A stretch of 64,000 nucleotides of DNA from Struthio camelus (lineage: Eukaryota; Chordata; Aves; Struthioniformes; Struthionidae), in assembly GCF_040807025.1 (NCBI RefSeq), contig NC_090944.1:111786238-111850237 (forward strand), given 5' to 3'. A program made the translations under genes and the position numbers. The notes below the pieces were generated by a model, which saw only the letters and a list, made by a program, of their open reading frames with translations, made no database searches and was not told where the DNA came from. Position 1 is the stretch's first letter. The number at the start of each line of letters is the position of its first letter. Positions 61,105 to 64,000 of the stretch are shown piece by piece.

Positions 61105-61775
61105 ATGAACTTTGGCAGGGGCCCCTCGGTGGTGTTGAACGTCGGGGGCACCCGGTACTCCTTCTCCCGGGAGGTGCTGAAGGATTTCCCGCTGCGGCGG
61201 GTGAGCCGCCTGCACGGCTGCCTCTCGGAGCAGGACGTGCTGGAGGTGTGCGACGACTACGACCGGGAGCGCAACGAGTACTTCTTCGACCGGCACTCGG
61301 AGGCCTTCGGCTTCATCATGCTGTACGTGCGGCACGGCCACCTGCGCTTCGTGCCGCACATGTGCGAGCTCTCCTTCTACAACGAGATGATCTACTGGGG
61401 GCTGGAGGGCTCCCACCTCGACTACTGCTGCCAGCGCCGGCTCGACGACCGCATGTCCGAGACGTGCACCTACTACTCGGCGGGGGAGCCGCCGGGCGAG
61501 GCGGCCGCCGGCGGCGGCCCCGTGGCCCCCGAGGGCAAGGGCCGGCGGGCGCCGGGGTCCGAGGGCAGGAAGTGGCTGGAGAGGATGAGGCGGACTTTCG
61601 AGGAGCCCACGTCTTCCGTGGCCGCTCAGGTCCTGGCCACCGTGTCCATCCTCTTCGTCATCGTGTCCATGGTGGTGCTGTGCGCCAGCACCCTGCCCGA
61701 GTGGCGGGCGCCGGAGAACCGCAGCGTGGAGGAGCAGAGCAGGTACACAGCAGAGTCAGTGAGGGAGCCCTCAGG
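61105..61775 (+). CDS. KCNG3: KCNG3 coding exon 1 (Kv6.3/Kv10.1 modifier potassium channel subunit), partial gene
   Basis: KCNG3 encodes an electrically silent Kv subunit that acts at the membrane by joining Kv2 subunits and changing their gating. The exon encodes 223 complete codons plus two bases of a Gly codon and ends at a CAGG|GTAGGA donor, after the residues EPSG; the human gene is, from memory, also split there. The T1 tetramerisation domain spans about residues 8-112, including SVVLNVGGTRYSFSREVLKD, and carries the CX20CC cysteine pattern (C87, C108, C109) of Kv2-group T1 domains. A Gly/Ala/Pro-rich linker (about 126-155) leads to RKWLERMRRTFEEP and then S1 (about 172-194). An N-glycosylation sequon, NRS at 205, is in the S1-S2 loop. 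The start is chosen because MNFGR matches the family N-terminus; the frame stays open upstream to beyond 60667. S2-S6, the voltage sensor and the pore are in exon 2, beyond the right edge. Confidence 0.97.
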
Positions 61776-64000
61776 GTAGGAGGATCCTTTATTTTCCCGC
61801 TGTCCGCTCCCCGTGTGTCCCGTCCAGTGTGTCCTGCCGCTCGTCGTGCTGGTCCGTAGCTGCTGCCGCCCCGCCGCGGCCAGGCGAGGCGAGGCGCCCC
61901 GGTGGCCGTCTCTGGCGCCGGTCGGGGCCGCGCCGCTCCTCGGCCGGCCGAAATCGGCTGAACGCCCTTAAAACTCTCGCCCGACAATTGAGGAGCCGGG
62001 GGCGGGGGGGGGGGGGGACAAGCGCTGCCGTGACACTCCGGAGCCCGGGTCCCCGCTGACTGAGCGCTGCCCTCAGGCAGGGCAGCAGCGAGTTACCCAT
62101 CCCATGGCTCTGAACTGAGAGGGCAGGCGTCCGGGTGCAAGCCCTGCGGTGGTGCTGGGCGGGGGGCTCCGGCTCCGGGAAGCACGGAGAGCCCTGCCAC
62201 AGCCAGCCTTTAGCCCCAGAAGGCAGGCAGGCTCACGGTACAGCAGGTGTGGTGAGAATATGGCTCCTTTCTCCTTTGTAAGGGTGCTCATCTGTTAAGG
62301 ATCTTGGAGCGCTTATGCTCTTTTCCTTTTAAAAGCCGTGGGGCTGCTTACCCATGTATTGATGTTCATGCACTTGGGAAATCATAGTTTGGCCTTGCAA
62401 GGGTGAAAAAAGGCAGACTAAAACCCTGAAAGAAAAAAATGCAATTCCCTCCTCTCTTATTTTGCGAAAAGCACAATCCAATATGTACTCTATGTGTATT
62501 CATACAGGTCCTTCTCCTAGAGCAGATACAGTACATGTTACAGTTGTGATCTCGTAAAATCTTATATATGGCAGTAGCCTTACCCCCAGTCCTCAGATTC
62601 TCCATGTGGGGCCCCAGGAGATGATCAAATTGAGGATTAAGCTCTTGCAAATGGATTATATTGTGCCCCAGTATATGAATGTAACAGATGTTTATGTTTG
62701 CTTTAGATGAAACATGTTTAAGAACACTGAATGATGTGAAACACTCCTGCAGAAACCAGGCTGTGGGTTTATAAAGCTCAATCTCAAGTCTTAATAGTAT
62801 GAGCAAACCCTTCTTCATCTTCCTTGTGATCTCTGCTTAGAGATCACACTGTAACTCCACTGACTTCAGTATCATTACTCTCTATTTTCTATCCTCTAGA
62901 GGACAAAATCAAGACCACTTAAGTGGGACTTCCCTCATAAATAAGGCTGACATTTATAAAAAAAAAAAAAGTAAATGTTTCTTACTTCTAGCAAGAAGAG
63001 CTTCTAGCTTCTCCCTTCTTTTAAGCAAGTACAATAGTCAACAAAGTTTCCAGCTTCTATTTATTAAAGAGACCCTACAGTGAAATCACAATCCTGTCAT
63101 TACGAAATCACCATCTTCTTCCACCACAGATTTAATTGGAACGTGATATATTATAGCTTAGCAGCCAAATTAATTCCTTGTAAAGTATTTTCATTAACTT
63201 AATGGAAAACTGCACCTGTAATTCTGACTGTAGCTGAGCCAAAGAATTAGCTGTATGAACAAAAAGAAAGCAGATACAGATTGTGAAGCGGTTGATTCTT
63301 GGTTAGATTCACGTGTGTCAAAAGTTGCTTTTACAGGTTCTTCCAGTTAAAAAGCCTTATTTAAGCTTTGCATAGTTCCTCTTGTGTTGCAGTTACTTCA
63401 AAGACTGGATGCTCTGGGTGATCTTTTTGTAAGAGAGCAAATTTCTTAGATGCTGCCCATAGATCTGGGAGAATGTAAGCAGCAGTACCGTTCATGACTT
63501 TTGTTCGTATCTTTGTTCACATCTGCATGATGTGGAAGTTAAATTCTTTCCATAAGCGAAAAGGTAACTTGCAGGTGAACAAGGCAAATGATATGCAATT
63601 TTTTTTTCATAGCGCCTTTGTCTTCAGGAATGTGTGTGTATACACAAACACATAATCTTATGCCTCTGCATAATTGTGTATTAATACCAAGTGCTTGACG
63701 ATTAAGGTCCTAAATACTTACGAGATACAGGGTAGCCGAACACTTTATAGGGCAGTGAGGGCTGCTTTTATAAATAAGCAAAAGGACTGCTGTCAATGAT
63801 GGGCTCAGTTTCTTCAGTACTGATTGTAGTACTCTATGGAATTACAACAAAAAAGAGTGATAACTTACTATAAAAGTTGCAGTTCAGCAGTTCTTACCAT
63901 GTTCTTGCAGAAGTCTCTTACGTAACAGTAATACAGAATGGTTCATTTCAGGTATGACAACCCATGTGCTATTACCGCACATGAATTGATAGTGATTTCA
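61776..64000 (+). other. KCNG3 intron 1, first 2.2 kb
   Basis: GC-rich to about 62.2 kb (end of the CpG island, including a G14 run), then AT-rich. No further exon encoding S2 onwards is seen, so the intron continues past the edge. A short A13 run is at about 62959. Nothing else is recognisable. Confidence 0.85.
62004..62017 (+). repeat. G14 homopolymer in KCNG3 intron 1
   Basis: Fourteen consecutive G about 230 bp after the exon 1 donor, preceded by ccgggggc. It is capable of quadruplex formation in the nascent RNA. Confidence 0.9.

Larger units (their letters stand above)
60215..62100. promoter_or_regulatory. KCNG3: KCNG3 CpG island and promoter/5' UTR region
   Basis: Very GC-rich sequence with dense CpG begins around 60.2 kb and covers the 5' UTR, exon 1 and the start of intron 1. 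No TATA box is evident. A consensus EGR1-type site GCGGGGGCG lies at 60612-60620, inside a GC-box stretch about 490 bp upstream of the start codon. A 15-base C run (60450-60464) and a 14-base G run (62004-62017) flank the exon. The transcription start is not determinable. Confidence 0.75.

Noticed and set aside
60252..61859. Long open frames on the opposite strand and other frames across KCNG3 exon 1
   Set aside because: They are shadows of the KCNG3 exon in GC-rich sequence. Only the KCNG3 frame matches a protein family.
1..64000. tRNA, rRNA, snoRNA, CRISPR arrays, LTR retroviral genes
   Set aside because: I looked for B-box-like ggttcgaatc motifs, regularly spaced repeats and retroviral pol or LTR signatures and found none. 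All RT-like sequence here is CR1 LINE. A covariance-model scan was not possible.

Overview
The window is nuclear DNA from a bird. The evidence is several CR1-family LINE copies carrying the avian CR1 3' end (a ctgcttgagcag hairpin, then the octamer repeat attctgtgattctgtga), AT-rich introns and spacer, two very GC-rich CpG islands, and exons that translate into recognisable vertebrate proteins. The species cannot be named from the sequence alone.

Two genes can be supported, arranged head to head. MTA3, a Mi-2/NuRD co-repressor subunit, lies on the minus strand. Its first six coding exons are here: exon 1 at 41140-41167, exon 2 at 39565-39632, exon 3 at 37598-37691, exon 4 at 20174-20300, exon 5 at 1440-1503 and exon 6 at 123-240. 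All splice phases agree, and together they encode residues 1-166, essentially the BAH domain. The rest of the gene lies beyond the left edge. KCNG3, the silent/modifier potassium-channel subunit Kv6.3/Kv10.1, lies on the plus strand. Its exon 1 (61105-61775) encodes the T1 domain, the S1 helix and the start of the S1-S2 loop. Exon 2 lies beyond the right edge. To my knowledge the same divergent pair exists in human 2p21, which supports both identifications.

Layout: 1-41.2 kb is MTA3, mostly two large introns (intron 4, about 18.7 kb; intron 3, about 17.3 kb). 40.3-41.7 kb is the MTA3 CpG island. 41.7-60.2 kb is AT-rich intergenic DNA with one CR1 fragment and two long GA tracts. 60.2-62.1 kb is the KCNG3 CpG island with exon 1, and 61.8-64 kb is the start of KCNG3 intron 1. 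A nested pair of CR1 copies sits in MTA3 intron 4 (15.7-18.4 kb) and another CR1 in intron 3 (23.0-24.1 kb).

I found no CRISPR array, tRNA, rRNA, intact mobile element or undescribed multi-gene system. The most interesting item is a candidate alternative first exon inside MTA3 intron 1 (40296-40407, minus strand). It has a YY1-like start site, a good splice donor and exactly the phase needed to join exon 2 in frame. This would give MTA3 an unrelated 37-residue, acid-free, presequence-like N-terminus. Other leads are an upstream exon-like block with a near-perfect donor, a possible in-frame N-terminal extension and an upstream ORF at KCNG3, and an RT catalytic-site change in the young CR1.
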